The notes: generated by a model not told the origin, from the sequence alone. A stretch of DNA of 64,000 nt from Mycobacterium sp. E3198 (GCF_001667015.1 NZ_LZIS01000268.1:1-64000); one strand, 5' to 3'. Counted from the first letter of the stretch, positions 50,739 to 59,517 are shown. Made by a program: numbers and translations.

Positions 50739-50984
50739 ATGTCGTTCCTCATTGCGATCCCCGAGACGGTCGTCGGCTCCCATGGCGGCGGTGGGACTAG
50801 CGCTCTGTCCCCCGGCGGTGTGGGGGCCGGCGGTGCCGGTGGGGGCACCATGGGCTTCGGTACGAATTCCATCGCTACCTCTGGGTCTCGCGGCGCCACG
50901 CTGATCGGTGGCCGCGGTTCCGGCGGCCAGGGCGGCTGGGGCGGCAGCGGGGTCGGCGGCGGAAGCGCCGGCACACCCGGTTGA
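50739..50984 (+). CDS. Glycine-rich small protein with PE-like start
   Basis: This 81-residue protein starts MSFLIAIPETVVGSHGG, close to the first residues of PE domains (MSFLIAxPE), and then becomes Gly/Ser-rich (GVGAGGAGGGTMGF, GGQGGWGGSGVGGGSAG). The rest of a PE domain is absent. A GGGAGG site precedes the ATG. In M. tuberculosis a PE_PGRS gene lies in this interval next to the hemerythrin-like gene. It may be a short relic or a genuine small secreted protein. Confidence 0.6.
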   Translation: MSFLIAIPETVVGSHGGGGTSALSPGGVGAGGAGGGTMGFGTNSIATSGSRGATLIGGRGSGGQGGWGGSGVGGGSAGTPG

Positions 50985-51707
50985 TCAGCAGGGCTGAGCT
51001 TCCAGCCGCGCGACTTCATAGCGCCACGCGGCGTCGGTGTTGAAGCCGGATCCCAAGTCCGGTAAGTCGTCCCAATCCCGTTCGTCGATGTCGCGCAGCG
51101 TTGCGCCGGCCGCGCGCACCCGCAACGACATCCGAGCCAGCGCGTCGAGCCCGATCGCCTGCAGCACCGCCTGCTCGATAGTGCCGGCGGCGCTGGTGAT
51201 CCCGTGCCCGCGCAGGATCACCGCCGGCCGGCCGGCCATCGCCGCCACCATCTCCTTGCCGAGCGCCGAGCTGCGGATCAGCACGGCCCGCTCGTAGACC
51301 GGCACGCCGCCGCGCGCGAGCCACGCGCCGGGAATGTCATAGGCGCCGTAGATCGGCCGCAACGCGATGCCGGCGAGGTCGGCGGCGACGACGGCGGGCG
51401 GGTGCAGGTGCGCGACGGCCCGGTATGCCGGGTTGGACAGCAGGGTTTCGACGTGGATGGGCAACTCGTTGGGAACCCGATAACCGTCGAGTTCGCCCGC
51501 GGCGCCGGCGGTTCCGTCGAACCTGACGAGCCGGACGTCGCTCGGGCGGGTGAACGCCACCCCGGTATCGGTGTCGCTGCGGCAGCGGACGAGCAAGTGT
51601 TCGTCGTCGACGCGCAGGCTCAGGTGGCCGAGGATGCCGTCGACCAGGCCGCGGGCCGCGGCCACCCGGCAGCCCTGGGCCACCAACGCGCGCTGTGGGT
51701 CAAACAT
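50985..51707 (-). CDS. Class II aldolase/adducin family enzyme, possible decarboxylase
   Basis: This 240-residue protein has the class II aldolase fold: NELPIHVETLLSNPAYRAVA (catalytic Glu region), HLHPPAVVAADL (zinc His pair) and ILRGHGITSAAGTIEQAVLQA (third His). In actinobacterial phthalate operons the PhtC enzyme of this family decarboxylates 3,4-dihydroxyphthalate to protocatechuate. The position at the end of a dioxygenase/dihydrodiol dehydrogenase operon fits this. Its start overlaps the SDR gene by 8 bases. Confidence 0.82.
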   Translation of the reverse strand: MFDPQRALVAQGCRVAAARGLVDGILGHLSLRVDDEHLLVRCRSDTDTGVAFTRPSDVRLVRFDGTAGAAGELDGYRVPNELPIHVETLLSNPAYRAVAHLHPPAVVAADLAGIALRPIYGAYDIPGAWLARGGVPVYERAVLIRSSALGKEMVAAMAGRPAVILRGHGITSAAGTIEQAVLQAIGLDALARMSLRVRAAGATLRDIDERDWDDLPDLGSGFNTDAAWRYEVARLEAQPC

Positions 51708-52497
51708 GCCCGCCCCCCAGCCCGAATCCTCCATCGGGATGGACGGTTTCGCCGGTGATGCCGCGGGAACGGTCGGAAGCGAGGAACACGAAACTCCACG
51801 CGTGGTCCTCCCCGGTGAGCGCGACGCGCAGCGGGGTGCGCGCCGCCATGTCGCGCGCCCGGTCGGGGGCGTCGTCGAGGCGGACGCCGTCGAGCCCCAG
51901 GCTGGTCAGTCCGCGCAGGTCGGTGCCCAGCGTGCCACCCGGCGCCACGCCGTTGACCCGGATCTCCGGCGCGAGTTCGTGGGCCAGCGTCGCCACCAGG
52001 CCGCGGACGGCGAACTTGGACGACACGTAGAGCACGCCGCCGCGCCCCGGTCGGTAGGACGACGTGGACTCGCACAAGACGATCGACGACCCGGTGCCGG
52101 CCCGCAGCGCGGGCAGGGCCGCCCTGACGGACTGCAGGTGGCTCAGCACGTTGGTGCGAAACATCTCGTCGAACGCGGGCGCGAGCGCTGCGGCGTCGAT
52201 GTCGCCGATGCCCCGGTAGAAATCGAAGACTCCGACGCAATTGACCAGCGTGTCCAGCCCGCCGAAGGTTTCCACCGCGGCGGCGACGGCGCGGTCGTTG
52301 GCCGCCGGGGTGGTGGCGTCGCCCTCGATGACCGGGGCGCCGGGCGACTCGTCGCGCAACCGCTCGCACTTTGTGCAATCCCGTTCCAGGGCAGCGACTT
52401 TGGCGCCCTCGGCGCGAAACGTGTCCAGCACCGCGCGGCCGATGCCCGAACCGGCGCCGACGACCAGCGCGCGCTTGCCCTCCAGCCATCCGGTCAT
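51700..52497 (-). CDS. cis-Dihydrodiol dehydrogenase-like SDR
   Basis: This 265-residue SDR resembles BphB/HcaB enzymes. NAD motif GAGSGIGRAVLDTF, NCVGVFDFYRG after the core, catalytic Ser in CESTSSYRP, and the YVSSKFAV Tyr-Lys pair, with NGVAPGGTLGTDLRG at the substrate loop. It should rearomatise the cis-diol made by the dioxygenase. Start and stop overlap both neighbours, so the operon is tightly coupled. Confidence 0.88.
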   Translation of the reverse strand: MTGWLEGKRALVVGAGSGIGRAVLDTFRAEGAKVAALERDCTKCERLRDESPGAPVIEGDATTPAANDRAVAAAVETFGGLDTLVNCVGVFDFYRGIGDIDAAALAPAFDEMFRTNVLSHLQSVRAALPALRAGTGSSIVLCESTSSYRPGRGGVLYVSSKFAVRGLVATLAHELAPEIRVNGVAPGGTLGTDLRGLTSLGLDGVRLDDAPDRARDMAARTPLRVALTGEDHAWSFVFLASDRSRGITGETVHPDGGFGLGGGHV

Positions 52498-52721
52498 GGT
52501 TCGTCACCTTCGTCGGGCACCAGAGGCGCGCCGCACCTGCCGACCATGGTTGCCAGCGTGCGGGCATTCTGCCAGGTCAGCGCCTCCAGTTCGAGCGCGT
52601 CGAGGCTGATCGACCGCCCGGTCTTGGGGGCGCTGATCAGCAGCCGCGTCCCGTTGCGCGTGCCCACCCTCCGCACCTCGACTTCGGCGAATTCGTTTGC
52701 CACCGTGATGGGTTCGTTCAC
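52494..52721 (-). CDS. Small protein of the dioxygenase operon
   Basis: This 75-residue protein (VNEPITVANEFAEVEVRRVG, LISAPKTGRSISLDALELEA) is a compact beta domain with a helix. It has only one Cys, so it is not a ferredoxin. Its GTG start overlaps the stop of the beta subunit gene and its stop overlaps the SDR start. Similar small proteins occur in other mycobacterial ring-hydroxylating clusters, without known role. Confidence 0.7.
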   Translation of the reverse strand: MNEPITVANEFAEVEVRRVGTRNGTRLLISAPKTGRSISLDALELEALTWQNARTLATMVGRCGAPLVPDEGDEP

Positions 52722-53233
52722 AGGAACACCGCCAAATTCTGCATCCGCAAGACGGACTCGTCGACAAAGATAATGCGGCGGGCCAACTTCCAGCGTTCGT
52801 CGCACCGCCGCAGCAGGTCCTCGCGGCCGCAGGACACCAGCGCGCTCTCGTTCACGTCGCCGCGGCTGCGGAAGAGCAGTTCGGCCGATTCGACGGTCAG
52901 GTGCGTGTCGTCCTCGACGAACGTGCGCACGTTGGTGACGAAGTGCCGCAACCGCGACGGCGGATCTTCGGTCCAGGCGTGCTCGGTGGCGAAGCGAGCG
53001 ACGCGCTGGGTCAGCGAGTACTTGTCCTCGTCGAAGTGCGCCATCCCCGGTGATGTGTCGAATGCGGCGCCCCGTGCCGTGGTGACCCGGACCGGCATCA
53101 CGTAGCGGACGTCGTCGGTCAGCGTGTCCAGCCACACCGCGTAGTCCTGGGCATCCAGCAGGTAGGCCTCGTCCACCAGGAACTGATGCGCCTCGAGATG
53201 GCGAATGTCGTTGAACGGGAGGGGCTTTCTCAT
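52718..53233 (-). CDS. Ring-hydroxylating dioxygenase, beta subunit
   Basis: This 171-residue protein has the NTF2-like fold of the small dioxygenase subunit: RHLEAHQFLVDEAYLLDAQD, WLDTLTDDVRYVMPVRVTTA, LRHFVTNVRTFVEDDTHLTV and ERWKLARRIIFVDES. It should assemble with the alpha subunit as alpha3beta3. It overlaps the alpha gene by four bases. Confidence 0.92.
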   Translation of the reverse strand: MRKPLPFNDIRHLEAHQFLVDEAYLLDAQDYAVWLDTLTDDVRYVMPVRVTTARGAAFDTSPGMAHFDEDKYSLTQRVARFATEHAWTEDPPSRLRHFVTNVRTFVEDDTHLTVESAELLFRSRGDVNESALVSCGREDLLRRCDERWKLARRIIFVDESVLRMQNLAVFL

Positions 53234-54564
53234 GCGAGATAGTCCGCCCACAAGTTCAGCAGCGCCCGCTGGTTGTGCTCGTTGTAGCCGACCTGTGCGC
53301 GACCGGGCCCGTGGAACGACTCGGCGGGCAGCGCCCCGACGACGGGGCGGTCGTCGGCGAGCAACCCCATCCGGCTGTTGAGCAGCAGGCGGCGCGCCAT
53401 CGAACCGCCCGCGGTGGTGGTCAGCGACACCCAGTTCTCCACGTCGTCTTGTTCGAACATCCCGGTGGACCCGAAGCACATCAAATATGCCTGGTACGAA
53501 TCACGTTTGTATTGCGGGGGAGCCGCGGAATCCACCGCAAACCACGAGCAGACCTCGGTTTCGTTCGCGCTGATGGGCTGCCACAGCCGGATCGAGATGA
53601 ACGGCAGCACCTGCTCGCTGCCTGGCAACTTGGGCCAGTTGTGCACGAAGCTCAGGTTCGGAAAGCAGGTGGCCGCCGAGATCATGAACCCGTCCTCGCC
53701 GACCACCCGCTGCTGGCGCGGCGTCCAGGCGTGTTTGATCCGCCCGATCATCTCGTCGGGATAGCCGACGTAGCGCATCCGCTCGTCGAAGTCGCCCGGC
53801 GGAAGTTTGTAGGTGGTGCCGCCGCCGCGATCCGCCCAGTAGGTCGCTCCGTCCTTGCGCTTCTGGGCTTTTGGCTCGCGGAACAGGCCGATGTCGACGA
53901 TCGACGCGTGGGTGTGCGGGGTGTGGTACATGTCGCCGGCGAAGTTTTCGGCGCCGATCTTCCAGTTCGCCTTGATCCGCCAGCGCTGCGGGCCGCGGAC
54001 CTCCAAGCCGCCGGCGCTCTGCTTGGTGTAGAAGTCCAGGTAGAACCGGAAGTCGCCGAGGTAGTCATCCAGCGGTTCGGCGGCCGGGTCCATGCTGATG
54101 AACATCAAGCCGTTGTAGCTCGCGAAATTCGGTGCCGGGAGCAGGCTTTGGCCGCCGCGGGGTAGTCCCTCGTCGCCGCCGTAGGCTTCGCGGTGAAACG
54201 GCAGCCCGGCGAGCCGGCCGTCGTTGCGATACGACCAACCGTGGTAGGGGCAGCGAAAATTGGAGGCGTTGCCCAGCTCCGCACGGCACAGCTGCATGCC
54301 GCGGTGGAGGCACATGTTGAACATGGCTCGGATATCGCCGCCGCAATTGCTGATGATGAAGGAGTCGTCGAGGACCCGCCGCACCACGTAGTCGCCGTCG
54401 TGCGGGATCTCCGATTCGTGGCCCACGAACGTCCACGCCCGGCCGAACAGGCGCTCGCGCTCCAGCGCGAACACGTCCTGGTCGTTGTAGATGTGCGCGG
54501 GGATGAGCCCCCGCCGAACGTGGTCAAAAACGTCACGAAAATCCGTCACGGGCGCCCTCTGCAT
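53230..54564 (-). CDS. Rieske ring-hydroxylating dioxygenase, alpha subunit
   Basis: This 444-residue protein has a Rieske cluster (C85-x-H87 in CLHRG, C105-x2-H108 in CPYHGW) and a mononuclear iron site (Asp211, His214, His219 in AGDMYHTPHTHA, plus a later Asp). It resembles the Gram-positive phthalate/PAH dioxygenases (PhtAa, NidA-like). The reaction adds both atoms of oxygen to an aromatic ring, giving a cis-diol. The needed ferredoxin and reductase are not encoded here, so electron carriers must come from elsewhere. It is the first gene of a five-gene operon. Confidence 0.93.
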   Translation of the reverse strand: MQRAPVTDFRDVFDHVRRGLIPAHIYNDQDVFALERERLFGRAWTFVGHESEIPHDGDYVVRRVLDDSFIISNCGGDIRAMFNMCLHRGMQLCRAELGNASNFRCPYHGWSYRNDGRLAGLPFHREAYGGDEGLPRGGQSLLPAPNFASYNGLMFISMDPAAEPLDDYLGDFRFYLDFYTKQSAGGLEVRGPQRWRIKANWKIGAENFAGDMYHTPHTHASIVDIGLFREPKAQKRKDGATYWADRGGGTTYKLPPGDFDERMRYVGYPDEMIGRIKHAWTPRQQRVVGEDGFMISAATCFPNLSFVHNWPKLPGSEQVLPFISIRLWQPISANETEVCSWFAVDSAAPPQYKRDSYQAYLMCFGSTGMFEQDDVENWVSLTTTAGGSMARRLLLNSRMGLLADDRPVVGALPAESFHGPGRAQVGYNEHNQRALLNLWADYLA

Positions 54565-54809
54565 TACAGAAACATATTCCGCTAAGTAGAATCTCGCACT
54601 CCGCCCGCCTGGTCAATGCCGACGGCCAGCGACCTCGGAGCATCCTTTTGGCTAATTCACAGGTGGCTGGCACCGGAGGATTCAGGGTGCGCGGCTACGG
54701 TGGTCACGTCGGATCCCATGCGCATGTGAGCGCGACGTAACACGGGTATTAGGGCCGATTTCGCGTGCATTGCTGCCGTTTGGCTCTGCATCTGAGGAAG
54801 GACGGTGTC

Positions 54810-55748
54810 ATGGTGGATCGGTCCCGGGGGGCCGGCGGTCGGTTGCGGGAACTCGGACCGCGAGTGCTGTCAGCAATCGGGCGGCAGGAGTGGCTGGACC
54901 GGCCGAGCTATCGCTTCGAGCACCTGCTCAGCTTCGGTTACAACGCGCTGGGCGGCGCGCGCAACACCGTCACCAACGCGCTGCACGGCGCCTGGCTCGG
55001 GCACCCCATTCATCCACCGCTGGCGTCGCTGACCAGTGGGGCGCTGGGCACCACGGTGGCGCTCGACGCGCTCAGCCTGCTGCCCGGCCAGCGGCCCAGC
55101 GAGGTCCGCGACGCGTCGCGATTCGCGACCCGCGCGCTGGGGGTGGGGATCGCGGCCAGCATCGGCTCGGCGATCACCGGCACCACCGACTGGCAGCACA
55201 CCCACTCGGAGGACCGCCGGGTGGGGCTGGTGCACGGCCTGGTGAACCTGGCCGCCACCGCGCTCTACGCGCAGTCCTGGTGGGACCGCCGGCAGGGCCG
55301 GCACGGCCGCGGCATCGCCCTGACGGGTCTCGGCTACGCCATCACCCTCGGCGGCGGCTACCTCGGCGGGGCCCTGGTGTTCGACTCCGGCATCGGCATC
55401 GACCAGTCGGGCGAGCGGCTGCGCACCACCGAATGGACGCCGGTTCTGCCCGCGGCCTCGCTGAACGGAAAGCCGGTGCGCGTCGAGGTCGACGGCGTGG
55501 GATTGGTTGTGTGCCAAACGAACCCGGGGGAGGTGTCGGCGTTCGGCGAGTTCTGCCCGCACCTGGCGGCCCCGATGGCCGACGGCTGGGTGGATCGCGG
55601 CCGCTTCGTGTGCCCCTGGCACGGCTCGTGGTTCGCGGCCGATTCGGGGGAGGTGTTGCGTGGCCCCGCGGCGGCCCCGCTGCCGTGCTATGAGGCCAGG
55701 TTGATCGACGGAATGGTTGAGGTGCGTGCCGAGGAGGTAGCGAAGTGA
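54810..55748 (+). CDS. DUF2231 membrane protein with Rieske domain
   Basis: This 312-residue protein has an N-terminal DUF2231 part with four membrane helices (HPIHPPLASLTSGALGTTVA, FATRALGVGIAASIGSAITG, VHGLVNLAATALYAQSWW, ITLGGGYLGGALVF) and a C-terminal Rieske domain with ligands in FCPHLAAP and CPWHGSW. It may pass electrons at the membrane. The ATG at 54810 follows a GAGGAAGG site. Its stop overlaps the hemerythrin gene start (GTGA), which ties a Rieske protein to an iron-oxo protein in one operon. Confidence 0.88.
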   Translation: MVDRSRGAGGRLRELGPRVLSAIGRQEWLDRPSYRFEHLLSFGYNALGGARNTVTNALHGAWLGHPIHPPLASLTSGALGTTVALDALSLLPGQRPSEVRDASRFATRALGVGIAASIGSAITGTTDWQHTHSEDRRVGLVHGLVNLAATALYAQSWWDRRQGRHGRGIALTGLGYAITLGGGYLGGALVFDSGIGIDQSGERLRTTEWTPVLPAASLNGKPVRVEVDGVGLVVCQTNPGEVSAFGEFCPHLAAPMADGWVDRGRFVCPWHGSWFAADSGEVLRGPAAAPLPCYEARLIDGMVEVRAEEVAK

Positions 55749-56230
55749 ACGCCTATGACGTGTTGAAAGAGCACCACATCGTGATCAAGGGGCTGGGTCG
55801 CAAGATCAGCGAGGCGCCGGTGAACAGCGAAGAGCGGCACGCCCTTTTCGACGACTTTCTCGTGGAACTCGACATCCACTTCCGTATCGAGGATGACCTC
55901 TACTACCCGGCGCTCAAGGATGCCACCAAGCTGATCGCGGTCGCGCACGCCGAGCATCGTCAGGTGGTCGACCAGCTTTCCGTGCTGCTCAAGACGCCGC
56001 AGAGCGCGCCGGGCTACGAGGACGAATGGAACTCCTTCAAGACGGTGCTGGAGGCGCACGCCGACGAGGAGGAGCGCGACCTGATTCCCGCGCCGCCCGA
56101 GGTCAAGATCACCGACGCCGAGCTCGAGGAGCTGGGCAACAAGATGGCCGCGAAGATGGAGCAGTACCGCGGCTCCGCCCTGCATCGGATGCGCACCAAG
56201 GGCCGGGCGGCGCTGGTTCGCGGGCTTTAG
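55745..56230 (+). CDS. Hemerythrin-like protein (Rv2633c type)
   Basis: This 161-residue helical-bundle protein has the metal ligands in LKEHHIVIKG, LDIHFRIEDDLYYPAL, AHAEHRQVVDQL and LEAHADEEERDLIP. It is very close to Rv2633c of M. tuberculosis, a hemerythrin-like protein reported to have catalase activity and an unusual iron-oxo centre and to be induced in macrophages. Basic residues dominate its last 20 positions. Confidence 0.92.
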   Translation: MNAYDVLKEHHIVIKGLGRKISEAPVNSEERHALFDDFLVELDIHFRIEDDLYYPALKDATKLIAVAHAEHRQVVDQLSVLLKTPQSAPGYEDEWNSFKTVLEAHADEEERDLIPAPPEVKITDAELEELGNKMAAKMEQYRGSALHRMRTKGRAALVRGL

Positions 56231-56343
56231 CGGGGATCGCAGGCGCGGCGAAGCCGGGCGCGGCGGGTCGCCGCCATCGGCTTTAGCGACGTCACGCGGC
56301 TAACGGGGGGTTGGCCGCGCGATCCGGAGTAGCCTCACGGCTG

Positions 56344-57099
56344 ATGAACGCCGAGGTTGTCGCGTCCCAGGAGGACATCACGGCGGAGATGGCCGCCCTG
56401 AGCCGCGGTGAGGTCACCGGGGATCCGACGCAGCCGCGGCTCGACTACCCGCCCTATCGCAGCAGCGCCCTGCGCCACCCGAAGCGGCCCCCGCTGGTCG
56501 TCGACCCCGACGAGCTGGAACTCGAGGGGCCGTGTTTCGGCAGCCACGAGGTCGGCGCGCTCGACGCCGACCTGACGGCCGGCCATCCCGGCGAGCCGCT
56601 GGGGGAGCGGATCGTCATGACCGGGCGGGTGCTCGACGACGCCGGCCGCCCGGTGGTCGGACAGCTGGTCGAGATCTGGCAGGCCAACGCGAGCGGCCGG
56701 TACCGCCACCCGCGCGACCAGCACCCGGCCCCGCTGGACCCGAACTTCGTCGGCGCCGGCCGTTGCCTCACCGGTCCCGACGGCTCCTATCGCTTCCTGA
56801 CGATCAAGCCCGGCCCCTATCCGTGGCGCAACCACCACAACGCCTGGCGCCCGGCCCACATCCACTTCTCGGTCTTCGGAACGGCTTTCACACAGCGGCT
56901 GGTCACCCAGATGTACTTTCCGGGCGACCCGCTGTTCGACCTCGACCCCATCTTCCAATCGATTCCCGATCCCGCCGCCCGAGGGCGGCTGATCGCCCAC
57001 TACGACCACGGCGTCACCCGGCCGGAGTACGCGACCGGCTACCGCTGGGACATCGTGGTATGCGGCGGCCGGCGCACCTGGACCGCGGACGATGGCTGA
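56344..57099 (+). CDS. pcaH: Protocatechuate 3,4-dioxygenase, beta subunit
   Basis: This 251-residue intradiol dioxygenase subunit carries the iron ligands Tyr120 (GRYRHP), Tyr159 (PGPYPWRN), His172 and His174 (AHIHFS). GRVLDDAGRPVVGQLVEIWQ is the usual core strand pair. The beta subunit holds the catalytic iron; it cleaves protocatechuate between the two hydroxyls to beta-carboxy-cis,cis-muconate. It overlaps pcaG by 8 bases. Confidence 0.93.
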   Translation: MNAEVVASQEDITAEMAALSRGEVTGDPTQPRLDYPPYRSSALRHPKRPPLVVDPDELELEGPCFGSHEVGALDADLTAGHPGEPLGERIVMTGRVLDDAGRPVVGQLVEIWQANASGRYRHPRDQHPAPLDPNFVGAGRCLTGPDGSYRFLTIKPGPYPWRNHHNAWRPAHIHFSVFGTAFTQRLVTQMYFPGDPLFDLDPIFQSIPDPAARGRLIAHYDHGVTRPEYATGYRWDIVVCGGRRTWTADDG

Positions 57100-57619
57100 A
57101 TTGCCTTGCACCCCAGGGCAAACCGTGGGGCCCTTCCTCGGCCTCGGGCTGCCGTATCCGGGCGACGGCGACGTCGTCGCCGACGGCCATCCGCACGCCG
57201 TGCGGTTGCACGGCACGGTGTACGACGGCGCCGGCGAGGCGGTCCCGGATGCGCTGGTCGAACTGTGGCAGCGCGATGCCGCCGGGCGCATTCCGCGGAC
57301 GGCGGGCTCGCTGCGCCGCGACGGTGCGGGGTTCACCGGGTGGGGCCGGTGCGCGACCGATGCGGCCGGGCGCTACGGCTTCACCACGGTGGCCCCCGGT
57401 TCGGGCTCCGGGCGGCCGCCGTTCTTCGCGATCGCCGTCTTCGCGCGGGGGCTGTTGCACCGCTTGTTCACCCGCGCCTACCTGCCCCACGACGAGGTGG
57501 ACGCTGACCCGGCGCTGGCCACCCTGATATGCGTACCCGAAAGCGGCGGCGCCACTTACCGTTTCGACATACACCTGCAGGGCCCGAACGAGACCGCATT
57601 CCTGGAGCACCGCCGATGA
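57092..57619 (+). CDS. pcaG: Protocatechuate 3,4-dioxygenase, alpha subunit
   Basis: This 175-residue subunit has the intradiol fold without the full iron ligand set: PCTPGQTVGPFLGLGLPYPG, LHGTVYDGAGEAVPDALVEL, GRCATDAAGRYGFTTVAPG, and RLFTRAYLPHDE. It helps shape the substrate pocket beside the beta subunit. Its stop overlaps the pcaB start. Confidence 0.92.
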   Translation: MAELPCTPGQTVGPFLGLGLPYPGDGDVVADGHPHAVRLHGTVYDGAGEAVPDALVELWQRDAAGRIPRTAGSLRRDGAGFTGWGRCATDAAGRYGFTTVAPGSGSGRPPFFAIAVFARGLLHRLFTRAYLPHDEVDADPALATLICVPESGGATYRFDIHLQGPNETAFLEHRR

Positions 57620-58836
57620 CCAACCTGCTGTGGCCCGGCGACCAGCGGGCCGGCGCACACCTGACGGACGCCGCGCTGCTGGCGCTGATGGTCGCGGTGG
57701 AATCCGCCTGGTTGGGCGCCCTGGCCGCGGCGGGACTGGCGCCGGGGGAAGGCACCGACCTGTCGAACCTGGTGGGCGACGACGACCGCGAGCCGCTCGC
57801 GGCCGCCGCGGAGGGCGGGGGCAACCCGGTCATCGGCCTGGTCGAGCTGCTGCGAGCGCGCGCCGCCCCGGCGGCCGCGCGTTGGATCCACCGGGGCCTC
57901 ACCAGCCAGGACGTCCTCGACACCGCCCTGATGCTGGGCGTGCGCGGCGTCGTCGACGCTCTCACTGCAGAACTGACGCAACAGCTTTCGACGCTGTCCG
58001 CCCTCGCCACGGCACACCGGGGCACCCCCATGATGGCCCGCACGCTCACCCAGCACGCGGCGCCCACCACCTTCGGCGTCAAGGCGTCCGTGTGGTTGAA
58101 CGGGGTCGCCGACGCGCTCGAGGGGCTGCGCGGGCTGGTCACCCCGATTCAGATCGGCGGAGCCGCCGGGACGCGGGCCGGCGCCACCGAACTGGCGGCG
58201 CTGCTCACCGACGCCGCCGATCCCGCGGAAGTATCTGATCGGCTAACGCGCAGCGCCGCCACCGCTTTGGGCTTGGCCCCCCGATCGCCGTGGCACACGA
58301 CGCGCACGCCGGTCACCGCGGCCGGCGACGCCTTCGTCGGGTGCACCGACTCCTGGGGCCGCATCGCCTCGGACGTTGTCACCTTGGTCCGCCCGGAGGT
58401 CGGCGAACTCGGCGAACCGGCGGGCGAGCACCGCGGCGGATCGTCGTCGATGCCGCACAAGCGCAATCCGGTGTTGTCGATCCTGATTCGCCGCGCCGCC
58501 ATCGCGGCGCCCCCGCTGGCGGCCACCCTGCACACCGCCGCGGCGCTGGCCGACGACGAGCGGCCCGACGGGGGATGGCACGCCGAGTGGGACACCCTGC
58601 GCACCCTGGCCCGGCGCACCCTCGTGGCGGGTTCCCAATGCGGCGAGCTACTGGCCGGGCTGCAAGTGCATTCCGCGCGGATGGCTGAAAACCTGCGAAT
58701 GACAGACGTTTACGGCGAACAACGGGCGATCGCCGAGCTGGCGGGCAAGGCCGCCTCGGCGACCTACTTCGGCGCCGCCGACCGTTTGATCGACGAGAGC
58801 CTGGCCCGCGCCGAGCGGATCCTCAAGAACCGCTAG
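57616..58836 (+). CDS. pcaB: 3-Carboxy-cis,cis-muconate cycloisomerase
   Basis: This 406-residue enzyme of the fumarase/aspartase superfamily has the signature GGSSSMPHKRNPVL near residue 280 and the early HRGLTSQDVLDTAL region. It closes beta-carboxymuconate to gamma-carboxymuconolactone. The next pathway enzymes (PcaC, PcaD or the fused PcaL) are not in the window. Its end overlaps the convergent ethR-like gene by 14 bases. Confidence 0.92.
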   Translation: MTNLLWPGDQRAGAHLTDAALLALMVAVESAWLGALAAAGLAPGEGTDLSNLVGDDDREPLAAAAEGGGNPVIGLVELLRARAAPAAARWIHRGLTSQDVLDTALMLGVRGVVDALTAELTQQLSTLSALATAHRGTPMMARTLTQHAAPTTFGVKASVWLNGVADALEGLRGLVTPIQIGGAAGTRAGATELAALLTDAADPAEVSDRLTRSAATALGLAPRSPWHTTRTPVTAAGDAFVGCTDSWGRIASDVVTLVRPEVGELGEPAGEHRGGSSSMPHKRNPVLSILIRRAAIAAPPLAATLHTAAALADDERPDGGWHAEWDTLRTLARRTLVAGSQCGELLAGLQVHSARMAENLRMTDVYGEQRAIAELAGKAASATYFGAADRLIDESLARAERILKNR

Positions 58837-59470
58837 CCGCCAGCGCCCTGCCGCCGGCCTCGTAAATGCTGGCCAGCCAGATGTGCACCAGCGTGTCGAT
58901 CACCCGGTCTTCCGGGATCGCCGGCTCCTCGGTGGTGAACGTCGCGGCCATCACCCGTTCGCTCAACATGTTCAGCGCGACGGACAGATCCTCGGCCGGG
59001 TAGGTCTCGGGGGCCGCGCCGCGGCGGCGCTCGGCCTTGATCGCCGCCGTGGTGTGGGAAATCCACTTGCCCATGAGCGTCGACCACAGCTGGCGGACCT
59101 CGGGGTTGGTGGCTTTCGCCGCGGCGCCGGCCACCGCGACCGCCCGGTGCGAGCCCGACACCTCGAAGAACGCCTCGATGCGCGCCCGCCAATGCGCGGC
59201 GGGGTCGCCGAAGAGCTTGCCGCCCAGCGCGGTAAGCGCCGCGTGGGCCTTGCCGTTCATCTGGTCCAGCAACGACAGCAATACCGCGTTCTTCGATTGG
59301 AAGTAAAAGTAGAAGGTGGGACGGGAAATGCCGGCGCCCTTGGCCAAATCGTCGACGGAGAAGTCGGCCAGCGGCCGCTCCTGCAGGAGGCGCTCGGCCG
59401 TGGCCAGGATCGCTTGTTCGCGGTCGTCACCCGAATAATGCGACGAACGTCGGCCTCGGGAGGCGTGCAT
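58823..59470 (-). CDS. EthR-like TetR regulator
   Basis: This 215-residue regulator is strikingly like M. tuberculosis EthR in its DNA-binding part: DREQAILATAERLLQERPLA, FSVDDLAKGAGISRPTFYFY, and in the ligand part LWSTLMGKWISHTTAAIKAE. EthR represses the Baeyer-Villiger monooxygenase EthA from a divergent promoter. No ethA-like gene lies here; instead pcaB converges and a DUF1876 gene diverges. An AT-rich dyad region upstream may be its operator. Confidence 0.88.
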   Translation of the reverse strand: MHASRGRRSSHYSGDDREQAILATAERLLQERPLADFSVDDLAKGAGISRPTFYFYFQSKNAVLLSLLDQMNGKAHAALTALGGKLFGDPAAHWRARIEAFFEVSGSHRAVAVAGAAAKATNPEVRQLWSTLMGKWISHTTAAIKAERRRGAAPETYPAEDLSVALNMLSERVMAATFTTEEPAIPEDRVIDTLVHIWLASIYEAGGRALAASGS

Positions 59471-59517
59471 CTACTCGCCCTGCCTGGGGTCGGACACGTC
59501 AGTTACTTTATGGATGC

